Of a stretch of DNA of 64,000 bases, positions 43,144 to 52,268 are shown piece after piece. Every line of letters begins with the position of its first letter. The first letter of the stretch is position 1. The DNA comes from Mycolicibacterium holsaticum DSM 44478 = JCM 12374 (lineage in GTDB: Bacteria; Actinomycetota; Actinomycetes; Mycobacteriales; Mycobacteriaceae): the NCBI RefSeq assembly GCF_019645835.1, contig NZ_CP080998.1:4960001-5024000 (forward strand), in the 5' to 3' direction. The position numbers and the translations under genes are program-made. Under the pieces are notes generated by a model. That model had not been told where the DNA came from and did not search any database. It saw only the letters and a list, made by a program, of their open reading frames with translations.

Positions 43144-43940
43144 CCACGAAAGCGCCTGTGCGCAGTTCGCTGTTTTCCGAAAGCCTGGTGTTCGCGGGTC
43201 AGCAGTTCGCCCACTGGCGCCGCGACCCGCTGGTGCCGATCCAAGCGCTGATATTTCCCACCTTTCTGTTGATTACCTACTATCTGCTGATCGGCAAGTC
43301 GATTATGCGCATCACGGGGACGGACAGCCTTTACGGTTTGGTGCCCACCTGCGCCATAGCGGGAGCGTTCTCCGGGGCGATCGCGGTCGGCCTCACCCTC
43401 CCCTTCGAACGGAGCACCGGCCTGCTCAGCAGGCTGTGGGTGTTGCCGGTGAACCGCGCCAGTGCGCTCACCGGCAGGCTCATCGCCGAAGGTGCGCGCA
43501 CGCTGGTGAGCACCGTCTTGATCACCGCGGTCGGCATCGGGTTGGGCCTTCGCTTCGAAGGTGGCCCGCTCGAAATGCTCCTGTACCTGCTGGTGCCGGT
43601 GATGGTGGTTGTCGTGTTCGCGATGGCGGTGATCGCCGTCGCGGTGCGCGCCAAGGACGGCACCGTGCTCATCTGGCTGGGTCTGCCTGCAATCACCGCT
43701 GTGTTTGCCAGCTCCGGCTCGCCTCCCGTCGAATCGCTGCCTTCGTGGATGTGGCCGCTTCTTCGGTTTCAGCCGATGGAGCCGATCGTGGATTCGATGC
43801 GCACGCTCGCTCAAGGCGGGCTCCCGTGGTGGCCGCTGCTCTGGGGTGTGGTGTGGACCGTCGGTCTGGGCGCGATTATCGGGCCCATCGCAGTCCGCAG
43901 CTATCGGACCGCTGCCGAATCCGGCGGCGTGCGCGGCTGA
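43140..43940 (+). CDS. drrC: ABC-2 type transporter permease (DrrC-like)
   Basis: A 266-residue membrane protein related to DrrB. Six hydrophobic segments; conserved cytosolic loop PFERSTGLLSRLWVLPVNR and a C-terminal loop LPSWMWPLLRFQPMEPIVDS, both typical of ABC-2 permeases. It is the last gene of the epimerase-drrABC unit; its stop is 2 bp from the stop of the convergent Gtf at 43943, so this is the boundary between opposed units. It would pair with DrrB in the exporter. Confidence 0.9.
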   Translation: MTTKAPVRSSLFSESLVFAGQQFAHWRRDPLVPIQALIFPTFLLITYYLLIGKSIMRITGTDSLYGLVPTCAIAGAFSGAIAVGLTLPFERSTGLLSRLWVLPVNRASALTGRLIAEGARTLVSTVLITAVGIGLGLRFEGGPLEMLLYLLVPVMVVVVFAMAVIAVAVRAKDGTVLIWLGLPAITAVFASSGSPPVESLPSWMWPLLRFQPMEPIVDSMRTLAQGGLPWWPLLWGVVWTVGLGAIIGPIAVRSYRTAAESGGVRG

Positions 43941-43942
43941 GG

Positions 43943-45220
43943 TCAGGCGCGCCGCGAAAGTGCGAAGCTTTCCATCAGGTCGGCCGCGACCACCACACTC
44001 TCGGCGGGTTTGGTCATTCTGGCGGCAAGTTGTTGGGCGCGGTCGAGGTAATCCGGGGCGAGGATCTTGCGCAGGTCTGCAACCAATGATTTCTCGGTGG
44101 TGGCCACAAAGCGCCGTCCCGCACCCACTTTGAGCTTCTTGAGCCGAGACGCCCAGCAGGCCTGATCGGGCAACATCCACAGGAGCAAGGTGGGGCGTCC
44201 GGCGCGCAGACCCGCGTGAACCGTCCCGGCCCCGCCGTGGTGGACTACCGCCCGACAGGACGGAAAGACCTCCGCATAGTTGATCGCGCCGACAATCTTG
44301 ACGTGGTCGTACTCGGGCACGCTGCCGAAGTCCGCCCATCCCGCGCCAATCAGCGCCCGTTCGCCCAACTGTGCGCACGCACCCGCGATCATCGCAACCG
44401 CGTCGGCTGCTGAGCCCACCGGCATGCTGCCGAAGCCGAAGAAGATCGGCGGCGTTCCCGCAGCGATCCACGACGCGGTCGCGACATCCTCATCGGCCGC
44501 CAGTCCCATCGTCAGCGCCCCGATAAACGGCCGTTTGGGGATCTTCTGGTCATTCCACGACGCCCATTCGTCTGCCAACCCTGGGTAGCACACCGCGTCG
44601 TAAGCCTGAATTTCCATCGCATCCAACGCGGCGATGCGCTGCGTCCAGTGACCGGTCGCCTCCGGCAGACCGAGAGCATTGCGTTCCGCGTCGTCCTCGG
44701 CTTTGTGCCCCCGCCACGTCAGCCACTCGGACGCAGCCATCACCGAGCGACACACCGGCACCGGCAGAAACGGTAGCTGAAAGCCGTTGACTCGCAGCGG
44801 GAAGACCTGCAGCGTGGCCAACGCGGTGCCGCAATACTCGGCCACGTTGGACGCGACCTCCTCGTAGTTCATCCCGGAGACGAGCAGGTCGGCCCCGGCC
44901 GAAAGCGCCAACAGCGTCTCTCGCGCCTGCTCGCGGTACTCGATGAGGGGTGCTGCGAACTCGTTCAACAACTTGTTCATTTCCTGGACGCGCCAGGGCT
45001 TGCTGAACACCAGGCTCCAATACTCGTGGTGCGCCTCGATGACCGTGTCCAACGCCGGTCCGAACGCGACGGCGCTCAGGCCCGCCGACTCAGCGAAACC
45101 CACCAACTCCGGTCCGACAACCAGGTGTGCGTCATGCCCGCGGTGCACGAGTTCGCGGGCGATCGCGATGAACGGTTCCACCTCACCGCGCGTTCCCCAG
45201 TTCGCTAACACGAATTTCAT
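43943..45220 (-). CDS. GT1-family glycosyltransferase (GPL Gtf-like), copy 2
   Basis: A 425-residue Gtf-family enzyme: MKFVLANWGTRGEVEP at the start, PPIFFGFGSMPVGS, CRAVVHHGGAGT, and LWMLPDQ with the sugar-contacting Asp-Gln pair intact. It is the last gene of the minus-strand unit nucleotide-sugar dehydrogenase > epimerase > gtf, with only 8 bp after the epimerase gene. That arrangement suggests it transfers the sugar those two enzymes make (inference). Start ATG at 45220, chosen by alignment with the paralogues; the frame is open upstream but enters the epimerase gene. Confidence 0.92.
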   Translation of the reverse strand: MKFVLANWGTRGEVEPFIAIARELVHRGHDAHLVVGPELVGFAESAGLSAVAFGPALDTVIEAHHEYWSLVFSKPWRVQEMNKLLNEFAAPLIEYREQARETLLALSAGADLLVSGMNYEEVASNVAEYCGTALATLQVFPLRVNGFQLPFLPVPVCRSVMAASEWLTWRGHKAEDDAERNALGLPEATGHWTQRIAALDAMEIQAYDAVCYPGLADEWASWNDQKIPKRPFIGALTMGLAADEDVATASWIAAGTPPIFFGFGSMPVGSAADAVAMIAGACAQLGERALIGAGWADFGSVPEYDHVKIVGAINYAEVFPSCRAVVHHGGAGTVHAGLRAGRPTLLLWMLPDQACWASRLKKLKVGAGRRFVATTEKSLVADLRKILAPDYLDRAQQLAARMTKPAESVVVAADLMESFALSRRA

Positions 45221-45228
45221 CGTGTGCG

Positions 45229-46233
45229 CTAAACCTTTTCGTTCCTGACGGTTTCTTCCAGGTACCACGGGTTGGCCCGAGCCCAGTCGATCGTGCGACG
45301 CAGCCCCTCTTCGAGGTCGATCTGCAGACGCCATCCCAGGACGCGCTGCGCCTTGGTCGAGTCCGGCACGCGACGCGGGATGTCTTCATAGCTCTTGCCG
45401 TAGCTCGCCGCGGTGTCGAAAGCCGCAGTGCTCGACACTGAATCGACTTTCGCGATCTTTATCGCCAGATCCACGGCGTCGCGCATCGACGTCTCGGTCA
45501 TGCTGCCGATGTTGAAGACCTCACCGATGCCCGCTTCGCTGTCAGCAGCGAGTAGGGTGCCGGCCACCGCGTCGTCGACGTAGGTGAAACACCGGGTCTG
45601 GTTTCCGGAGTCGTAGAGCAACGGTTCCCGGCCGTTGAGGATGCGGTGGATGCTCTTGGAGAGCACGAAGATCGGGTTCTGCCGGGGTCCGTAGACGTTG
45701 AAGAACCGCACGACGGTGACGGGGAGTCCGTAGGCGTCGTGCATTCCGAAGACCATGTGCTCGGCCATGGCCTTGCTGGTGCTGTAGCTCCAGCGTGCCG
45801 TCCTCGTCGAACCGACGACGCGGTCGTCGTCCTCGGCCCACGGCGTGTTGGGGTTCTTTCCGTACACCTCCGACGTGCTCGTGAAGACGACCCGCGCTCC
45901 GTGGCGATGGCTCAGTTCGAGGACGTTGCGCGTGCCGATCACGCTGACGTCGACGACCCGCAGCGGATCCTCGACGTACTTGTTGACGCCGACCACCGAA
46001 GCCAGGTGAAAGACCTTGTCCACGTCGGGGGTGATGGCCGCCTCCAGGGCGGCGCGGTCGGTGACGTCACCCTGCACGAACCGGAAATTGGGGTGCCGGT
46101 CGAAGTCGATACTGGTGTCGCGGGTGTTCTTGGCGAAGTCGAAGACCGTGACGGTGTCGCCGCGGTTCAGCATTGCGGTGACCAGGTGTGACCCGACGAA
46201 GCCGTAACCGCCTGTCACGACGACATTCGACAT
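45229..46233 (-). CDS. NAD-dependent nucleotide-sugar epimerase/decarboxylase
   Basis: A 334-residue extended SDR protein: GGYGFVGSHLV (NAD-binding), HLASVVGVNKY, FTSTSEVYGKN (catalytic Ser/Thr), YSTSK (Tyr-x-x-x-Lys), RFFNVYGPRQNP and RCFTYVDDAV. It falls in the group that includes UDP-glucose/UDP-glucuronate 4-epimerases and UDP-glucuronate decarboxylases. It lies directly downstream of a nucleotide-sugar dehydrogenase (45-bp gap), so a UDP-uronate is its likely substrate, giving a UDP-pentose or an epimeric uronate. Sequence alone does not separate these options. Confidence 0.85.
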   Translation of the reverse strand: MSNVVVTGGYGFVGSHLVTAMLNRGDTVTVFDFAKNTRDTSIDFDRHPNFRFVQGDVTDRAALEAAITPDVDKVFHLASVVGVNKYVEDPLRVVDVSVIGTRNVLELSHRHGARVVFTSTSEVYGKNPNTPWAEDDDRVVGSTRTARWSYSTSKAMAEHMVFGMHDAYGLPVTVVRFFNVYGPRQNPIFVLSKSIHRILNGREPLLYDSGNQTRCFTYVDDAVAGTLLAADSEAGIGEVFNIGSMTETSMRDAVDLAIKIAKVDSVSSTAAFDTAASYGKSYEDIPRRVPDSTKAQRVLGWRLQIDLEEGLRRTIDWARANPWYLEETVRNEKV

Positions 46234-46278
46234 GTTCGTTCTCTCTGTTCGATGCGGAGGTTGGCGCCGACCCGGCCC

Positions 46279-47604
46279 TTATCGGCCGACCCCCTTGTAG
46301 ACGAAGCCGGCGGCGCGCACGGCCGCGGGGTCGAAGCTGTTCCGTCCGTCGAGGAACACACATCCCGTTGTGGACAGCTCGGCCAGCCGGGTCAGCGGGA
46401 TCTGGTGGAACTCGCGGTGTCCCGCGAGCACCATCAGCGCGTCGGCGTCCTTGACCGCGGACTCGATGTCGGCAGTCAGCGGGATCTTCGTCACCAGATG
46501 CGCTTCCTCTTCGAGAACCCACGGATCATGGACCGACAGCTGGCATCCGGATTCCTCGAGCATGGCGATGACGTATTTCGTCGGGGTGAGTCGGCAATCG
46601 CCGGTGTTGTTCTTGAACGCGATACCCAGCACGGCGATCTTGCTGGCCTCGATCGTCTTGCCCTGTTCGGCGAGGAGTTCGGTGAGCAGCCCGTAGGTGT
46701 AGGCAGGCATCGTGTCGTTGACGGTTCGCGAGGTCCGCGGAATGGCGAGGTCGAGCCCGACCGACTGGCCCAGGTGGTCGAGGAACCACGGATCCTTCGT
46801 CAAGCAGTAACCGCCGACGCCCATACTCGGCCGCAAGATGTTCACCGGGCCGCTGCCTTTCGGCATGGTGTTGGCTGCCTCGATGACTTGCAGGGCGTCC
46901 ATCCCGAGCCGATCGCACAGTTTGGCCAGCTCGTTGGCGAGCGCGACGTTGAGGTCCACCCAGAGGTTGTCGGCGAGCTTGACCATCTCGGCGGTGCGCG
47001 GGTCGTCCACGACCACGGAATCCACGCCCAGCGCATGTCGCCACAGGGTTGCGCAGGCCCGAGCGCTGCGCTCATCGACAGCACCGACCACGACAGGTAT
47101 CGAGGTCAGCTCGCGGATGGCTTGACCTTCGGCGATCCGTTCCGGGCAGAACGCGAGCCCGAAGTCGACCCCGGCCCGAAGCCCTGAGGCCTCTTCGAGG
47201 ATCGGCCGCACGAGGTGTTCGGTGGTATCGGGCGGCACTGTGCTCTTGAGGATGACCAGGTGGCCTTCCCGCAACTGTTCCCCGACGGCCCGGGCCGCTG
47301 CCTTGATGTCATCGACGATGGGCTCGTAGTCCGGACCGAGCGGCGTACCGACGGTCACGATGACGAAATCGTTATCGGCGAGAGCGCCGAAGTCCGACGT
47401 CGCACGGAGCCGACCCATGCGCACGCTGTTGGAGACGAGCTCATCAAGCCCGGGTTCAGGCACGCTCGTCTTGCCCTGGTTGATCTCGTCAACGACGTTC
47501 TGTCTCACGTCGATCCCGGTGACCGGCCAACCGCGGTCCGCCAGCACGGCCCCGATCACCGTGCCGATGTAGCCGAAACCCACCAGGGCGATGCCCGACC
47601 GCAT
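46279..47604 (-). CDS. UDP-glucose/UDP-ManNAc-type nucleotide-sugar 6-dehydrogenase
   Basis: About 441 residues of the UDPG/GDP-mannose dehydrogenase family. N-terminal IALVGFGYIGTVIG binds NAD; VTVGTP, KSTVPPDTTE, FCPERIAEGQA, the central helix KLADNLWVDLNVALANE, and the catalytic Cys in GVGGYCLTKDPW are all present; the C-terminal domain has GIAFKNNTGDCRLTP. It would oxidise a nucleotide-sugar C6 alcohol to a carboxylate in two steps. The GYCLTKDP form is nearer WecC-like than classical UDP-glucose dehydrogenases, so substrate is uncertain. Start: ATG 47604 gives the family N-terminus; ATG 47661 is the alternative, with GGAGGG 12 nt upstream. Confidence 0.88.
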   Translation of the reverse strand: MRSGIALVGFGYIGTVIGAVLADRGWPVTGIDVRQNVVDEINQGKTSVPEPGLDELVSNSVRMGRLRATSDFGALADNDFVIVTVGTPLGPDYEPIVDDIKAAARAVGEQLREGHLVILKSTVPPDTTEHLVRPILEEASGLRAGVDFGLAFCPERIAEGQAIRELTSIPVVVGAVDERSARACATLWRHALGVDSVVVDDPRTAEMVKLADNLWVDLNVALANELAKLCDRLGMDALQVIEAANTMPKGSGPVNILRPSMGVGGYCLTKDPWFLDHLGQSVGLDLAIPRTSRTVNDTMPAYTYGLLTELLAEQGKTIEASKIAVLGIAFKNNTGDCRLTPTKYVIAMLEESGCQLSVHDPWVLEEEAHLVTKIPLTADIESAVKDADALMVLAGHREFHQIPLTRLAELSTTGCVFLDGRNSFDPAAVRAAGFVYKGVGR

Positions 47605-48082
47605 GCCGCGCACCAACAAGTCGATTTCAGCGTCGCTGCGTCCGAACGCACCTCTAACCATTGCGGTACCAAGCCCTCCAGCGCGCGCCGTACGCGTTCG
47701 GCTAGATGTAAGCGAGGGACCCCTCGTCACCCGCTGACAGCGCAGTCTAACTAACGCTCGCGTCAATCAACCGAACTTTCGGAATTTACAACGACCGCCT
47801 GAAATGTCAACCTCGGGGAGGCCAGTACCGTCCTCAGTCGCTTGTTTCACACGCCCCAAGATGCGCTCATTTGGGCTGCTAGCCCTGGGTGCCATCAGTG
47901 GATGTCACTCAACCTCTTGGTGGCGGATCCAGCCCGTCACGTGATTCCCGTCGCGCTAGACGGGACCACGGCCAGTGGAGCCGTCGGAGCCGACGACCGC
48001 AAGTTCCGTGAGGACCACTTGCGCTGCAGCGCGAGGACAAGCTCGGATTTGACTTCGCCGCCTACGGGTCCCTCTTCCGCAA
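47605..48082. other. Intergenic region between gtf3 and the nucleotide-sugar dehydrogenase
   Basis: About 480 bp without a supported gene (about 420 if the dehydrogenase starts at 47661). It holds the 17-mer CTAACGCTCGCGTCAAT at 47751-47767, a 15/17 match to the one upstream of drrA, and an AT-richer patch just beyond it. An 83-codon plus-strand frame at 47842-48093 has no family features. Confidence 0.55.
47751..47767. promoter_or_regulatory. Second copy of the drrA upstream 17-mer
   Basis: CTAACGCTCGCGTCAAT matches 15 of 17 bases of the site at 41441-41457. It lies about 150 bp upstream of the minus-strand dehydrogenase gene and, relative to that gene, in the opposite orientation to the drrA site. 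A shared regulator-binding site is more likely than a shared -10. Confidence 0.35.
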
Positions 48083-49351
48083 CTAGCGCCTAGCACGTAA
48101 GCGAGCGAAGTCTTCCACCAAACTGGCAGCGGCCGATGCGCTTTCGGATGCGTTGATGATATGCGGCGCCATCTCACGTGCGCGCCTCCGGTACTGCGGG
48201 GTCAGGATCCGACGCAGACCAGCGCGCAGTGATTTCTCGTTTGTTGTCGAAAATCGCTGTCCAGCACCGACTTTCATCCTCTTCAACTGGGCTGCAAAGA
48301 ACGGCTGATCAGGCAACGTCCAGAGGATCAACTGCGGAACTCCTGCGCGCAGGCACGCCGCCAGGGTGCCGGAGCCGCCGTGATGCACGACCGCCCGGCA
48401 CATCGGGAAGATCGACGCATAGTTCACCTGGCCCACCACCTTGACGTGGTCGAACGTCGGCGCGACGCCGAAATCAGTTCCGCCGGCGCCCACTATGGCT
48501 CGCTCACCCAGCTGCGCACAGGCGGCGCCGATCATTTGGATCATTTCCGCCGGCGAGCCGATTGGCACGCTGCCGAACCCGAAGAAGATCGGCGGTGTAC
48601 CCGCAGCGATCCACTCCGCCACCTCCTCGTCGGCGTCTGTCGGGGACTCCAACGCCAACGCGCCGACGAACGGGCGCTTCCCGTTCCATTTCGCCCATTC
48701 GTCGGCCAACCTGGGGAAGCACACCCGGTCGTAGGCCTGAATTTCCAGCGCATCACGTTCGGTGATCCGCCGCGGCGCGGGACCGGTGGCGCTGGCCAAG
48801 CCAAGCTCACGGCGCTGGGTGTCCTCGTCACTGCGGGTTCCGCGCCAGGCCAGCCAGTCGTTCACCGTCATCACTGTGCGGCTCAACGGAGGCGGCAGGA
48901 AGGGCATGAGCTGACCGTGGGCCCGGCACGGGAAGTAATGCAACGTGGCCAACGGGATGTCGAGAGCCTCGGCGACGTTGGCGGCGGGCTGTTCGAAGAT
49001 CAGACCGGTAAGCAGAAGGTCGGCCCCCTCGGCCGCCACCATCAGCGACCTGGTCATCTCCGCCCAACATTCGGCCGCAAACTGTTCGGTTTCGCGCGCC
49101 ATGCGTCTGAGCTCTTTGAGCTTCCACGGTGTGCGCGAGTAACACGTGAAGTAGGTGCGTTGCAGGTTGAGGATCGGCGCCGAATCCAGGCCGTAGCCGA
49201 TGGCCTCGAGCCCGGCAGCGGCCGCAAAGTCAATTAGGTTGGGCGGCACGGCCATACACACGTCGTGCCCTCCACGCTGCAGCTCGCGGCCCACGACGAC
49301 GGCGGGTTCGATGTCGCCGCGTCCGCCGTAGCTCGACAGCACAAATCTCAT
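48083..49351 (-). CDS. GT1-family glycosyltransferase (GPL Gtf-like), copy 3
   Basis: A 422-residue Gtf-family enzyme: MRFVLSSYGGRGDIEP, PPIFFGFGSVPIGS, CRAVVHHGGSGT and LWTLPDQ. All donor-site residues seen in the family are present, so it should be active with a dTDP- or UDP-sugar. It is a single minus-strand gene, divergent from the GMC oxidoreductase with 179 bp between starts. Of the four paralogues it looks nearest to copy 4 over the donor domain. The sugar and acceptor (peptide Thr, peptide C-terminus or first sugar) cannot be read from sequence. Confidence 0.92.
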   Translation of the reverse strand: MRFVLSSYGGRGDIEPAVVVGRELQRGGHDVCMAVPPNLIDFAAAAGLEAIGYGLDSAPILNLQRTYFTCYSRTPWKLKELRRMARETEQFAAECWAEMTRSLMVAAEGADLLLTGLIFEQPAANVAEALDIPLATLHYFPCRAHGQLMPFLPPPLSRTVMTVNDWLAWRGTRSDEDTQRRELGLASATGPAPRRITERDALEIQAYDRVCFPRLADEWAKWNGKRPFVGALALESPTDADEEVAEWIAAGTPPIFFGFGSVPIGSPAEMIQMIGAACAQLGERAIVGAGGTDFGVAPTFDHVKVVGQVNYASIFPMCRAVVHHGGSGTLAACLRAGVPQLILWTLPDQPFFAAQLKRMKVGAGQRFSTTNEKSLRAGLRRILTPQYRRRAREMAPHIINASESASAAASLVEDFARLRARR

Positions 49352-49530
49352 CGTCGGGGTCTTGGCCTTTCATCCCGGTGCCCGCGCATCACCAGCAGCA
49401 ACGGTCATTATTACCCGCTTTTGACGGCCGCGTAAGCGTTCGGCCGCTAGCTTGGCTAATCGTTGATAGGCTCCCGAATCGCCCAGAGCAGACGAAACCG
49501 TGCTGGGCCATCCCGCTGAGGAGTTCGGTT

Positions 49531-51171
49531 TTGGTTGACGGCGAGCTGAGTTCGCGCGAAGCCGAGCGGATTGCATGGGACGTGATCGTCGTGGGCACCG
49601 GCATGGGCGGCGGCATGGTCGGTTACTCGCTGGCCCGGTCGGGCCGACGGGTGCTGTTCGTCGAAAAGGGCCGCTCGACGTTGCCCGGAACCCCGGGAAC
49701 CATCCGCTCGGCCATGCCCGAACTGGCTGAGCCGGCGGCGGCTCGATCCGCCGATGCCTACCTCGCCGCGTTGGCCAGGGCGGGGCGCTCAACCGATGAG
49801 GTCGAAGACGTCAGCGGCCGCATTCGCAAACGGTTCGTACCGTTCATCGGGAGTGGAACCGGAGGCTCCTCAGCCATTTACGGCATGGTCTGCGAACGGT
49901 TCTTCGTCGCTGACTTCACGCCTCGGCAGAACTTTCCTAATCCCGGCGATTCCACGGTCCCTGAAGCGTGGCCGATCACCTACGGCCAGCTGGCGCCCTG
50001 GTACGCACAGGCAGAGAAGCTGCTGCGGGTGCGCGGCCAGGCCGATCCTCTACGGCCGGAGGCCGCTGAAGTCGGATTGCCCGGGGCGCCGCCCTTTTCG
50101 GCTGACAACCAACCGGTGGTCGACTACCTGTCGGGTCTGGGATTGCACCCGTATCACCTGCCGATGGCCTGCGAGTACACCGACGGGTGCGCCACCTGTC
50201 AGACCTATCTCTGCCCCCAGTCGTGCAAGAACGACGCCGCTCGGACCTGCGTGCTGCCAGCCGTCAGAGAACACGGCGCCAAATTGCTCACCGAGTGTCG
50301 GGTGGTCGGCCTTGACGCCGACCGCACCGAGGTCCGACGGGTGATCTGCGAGCACCGGTCGGGTCGTCTTGAACTGACGGCGAAGGTGGTGGTGCTGGCC
50401 GCGGGTGCGCTCGCCACGCCGGTCCTGCTCCTTGATTCCAGATCAGGCGATTGGCCGAACGGTTTGGCGAACGGCTCAGACATGGTGGGGCGCAACCTGA
50501 TGCGTCACATGCTCGATCCGATCGAGATCTGGCCGCAGCCGGACGTCACGACCACGGCTGCCAACAAGGAGATCGGGCTCAACGACTTCTACTTCTTTCA
50601 GGGCCACAAGTACGGCACCGTGCAGTCGTTTGGTGCGGTCCCGCCGATGGAATGGCTCATCAACCGACCCACTCCGCAAGGGAAGGCGTTACGGCTGATG
50701 CGCCCGGCAGTACGCCAGATCTACGAGAAATTCTTCACCGGCGGACTGATCCTCGCCACGATGATGGAAGACCTTCCCTATCTCGACAACCGCGTGCTGC
50801 TATCGGAGCGGTCGGGCGCCAACGGTCGCCAGCGAATGCGAATACAGTACCGGCTACACCCCAACGAAATTGACCGCCATGCGGCGTTTCAGCGGCTTTT
50901 CCAGCAGATTCTGAAGCCGTTTCGTCAACGGAGGTTGGGGAGCGGCAAAGACAACTCCAACATGGGACACGTCTGCGGTACCTGCCGATTCGGTACCGAT
51001 CCCACCACCACCGTGCTGGACCCTCAGAACCGAACGCACGAAGTGGAGAACCTCTACGTGGTGGACACTTCATTCTTTCCGTCGAGCGCAGGCTTGAACC
51101 CCAGTCTGACCGTCGCAGCAAATGCGTTGCGCGTCGCCGAACATGTGGATCGGGCGCATTTCCCCAGCTGA
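49531..51171 (+). CDS. GMC-family FAD-dependent oxidoreductase
   Basis: A 546-residue glucose-methanol-choline oxidoreductase: the FAD-binding GTGMGGGMVGYSLARSG near residue 20, GSGTGGSSAIYG, and the C-terminal signature HVCGTCRFGTDPTTTVLDP and VDTSFFPSSAGLNPSLTVAAN. A Cys-rich central stretch (CATCQTYLCPQSCKN) resembles members acting on sugars or sterols. It would oxidise an alcohol on a sugar or polyol. TTG at 49531 is chosen because GAGGAG lies 7 nt upstream and the protein then starts shortly before the FAD fold. First gene of a plus-strand tailoring run (methyltransferases, acetyltransferase, TylF). Its target in this pathway is unknown. Confidence 0.88.
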   Translation: MVDGELSSREAERIAWDVIVVGTGMGGGMVGYSLARSGRRVLFVEKGRSTLPGTPGTIRSAMPELAEPAAARSADAYLAALARAGRSTDEVEDVSGRIRKRFVPFIGSGTGGSSAIYGMVCERFFVADFTPRQNFPNPGDSTVPEAWPITYGQLAPWYAQAEKLLRVRGQADPLRPEAAEVGLPGAPPFSADNQPVVDYLSGLGLHPYHLPMACEYTDGCATCQTYLCPQSCKNDAARTCVLPAVREHGAKLLTECRVVGLDADRTEVRRVICEHRSGRLELTAKVVVLAAGALATPVLLLDSRSGDWPNGLANGSDMVGRNLMRHMLDPIEIWPQPDVTTTAANKEIGLNDFYFFQGHKYGTVQSFGAVPPMEWLINRPTPQGKALRLMRPAVRQIYEKFFTGGLILATMMEDLPYLDNRVLLSERSGANGRQRMRIQYRLHPNEIDRHAAFQRLFQQILKPFRQRRLGSGKDNSNMGHVCGTCRFGTDPTTTVLDPQNRTHEVENLYVVDTSFFPSSAGLNPSLTVAANALRVAEHVDRAHFPS

Positions 51172-51330
51172 ACCGAACCGGTCAATCACCGGCAGGAAGG
51201 CCCATCTGGTCGCCCTCGACTTCGTCGACATCAATGTGGCGCCTCAGCCCTCTGCCCGCCAGCGGGCCACCGCTCGCGCTACAGATTCAGGCTAAATTGT
51301 CAACCACGTCAAAATCTTCGCGGGGGCGAA

Positions 51331-51336
51331 TACTAT
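51331..51336 (+). promoter_or_regulatory. Candidate -10 of a leaderless promoter (methyltransferase 51344)
   Basis: TACTAT fits TANNNT and is 7 nt before the ATG at 51344, with no ribosome-binding site between. This suggests a second transcript start inside the GMC-to-TylF run. Confidence 0.4.
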
Positions 51337-51343
51337 CCCTGCC

Positions 51344-52195
51344 ATGACACGACCTTCTACGCCACGCGCCGACGTCGTCAGGCGGATCATCACCGCGGAC
51401 GCTGCGCTCGGTCCGGTCATGCGGCAATCGATCCAACGCGTCAACAAACGGCTCTATCCTTACCTGACTCGCCGGGTCAGCGACGACGTCTTCTTCTTGA
51501 ATTGGGGATACGAAGAAGACCCCCCGATGGGCGTGCCACTTGAAGCCGCGGACGAACCCAACCGATATCCGATTCAGCTGTACCACAGCACCGCGACCCA
51601 GGCCGGTGGGCTTGAAGGCAAGCAGATGCTCGAGGTCGGCTGCGGGCACGGGGGTGGCGCGTCCTATCTCGCCCGCGCGCTGCGTCCGACATCCTATGTC
51701 GGTTTGGATCTCAACCCTGCCGGTATCGAGTTCTGCCGTCGGAACCATCAAGTGCCGGGTTTGGAGTTCGTGCAGGGTAATGCCGAGAGCCTGCCTTTTC
51801 CCGCGGCATCGTTCGACGGGGTGATCAATGTCGAATCATCGCATTGTTACCCACATTTCGACCGGTTCCTCGGCGAAGTTGAGCGGGTGCTGCGGCCGGG
51901 AGGGGCGTTTCTGTATACCGACGTGCGCCAGCGCTACGAGTGCCCGCGATGGGAAGCGGGGCTGGCCGGTGCGCCGGGGCTGCAGCTTGTCTCATGGCGC
52001 GAGATCAACACAGAAGTGCTGAGAGCGTTGGACCTCAACCCAACCCCGTGGGGTGACCGCGTAATGGACAGCCTGGTACCGAGATTCATGCAGCGAATGG
52101 CCCGAAAGGGGGCACCGGTGCGCGAATCGTGGATCTACCAGAATCTGGCGAACGGGCGGATGTCGTACCGGATGTACTACTTCGTCAAAGGTTGA
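51344..52195 (+). CDS. SAM-dependent methyltransferase (Fmt/Rv2952-like), copy 2
   Basis: A 283-residue class I methyltransferase: MLEVGCGHGGGASYLARAL (motif I), VGLDLNPAGIEFC, and FDGVINVESSHCYPHFDRFL, the mycobacterial Fmt/Rv2952-type signature, with an N-terminal FFLNWGYEEDPP also seen (FFLNYGYLP) in the paralogue at 21655-22527. It would O-methylate the lipid chain or a sugar. It is followed after about 70 bp by a CmcI-type methyltransferase, the same pairing of families found in phenolic-glycolipid sugar methylation. The exact position methylated is unknown. Confidence 0.9.
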   Translation: MTRPSTPRADVVRRIITADAALGPVMRQSIQRVNKRLYPYLTRRVSDDVFFLNWGYEEDPPMGVPLEAADEPNRYPIQLYHSTATQAGGLEGKQMLEVGCGHGGGASYLARALRPTSYVGLDLNPAGIEFCRRNHQVPGLEFVQGNAESLPFPAASFDGVINVESSHCYPHFDRFLGEVERVLRPGGAFLYTDVRQRYECPRWEAGLAGAPGLQLVSWREINTEVLRALDLNPTPWGDRVMDSLVPRFMQRMARKGAPVRESWIYQNLANGRMSYRMYYFVKG

Positions 52196-52268
52196 TCGGT
52201 CCTTCAACGCAGACGCCGGTGGCTCACGCCCATGCGGCCGGTGCTGCCGCATCGAGAATAGGAATAGC

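Noticed and set aside
47842..48093. 83-codon plus-strand frame between gtf3 and the nucleotide-sugar dehydrogenase
   Set aside because: No family motif, no ribosome-binding site and a composition unlike neighbouring genes; it also overlaps the 3' end of gtf3.
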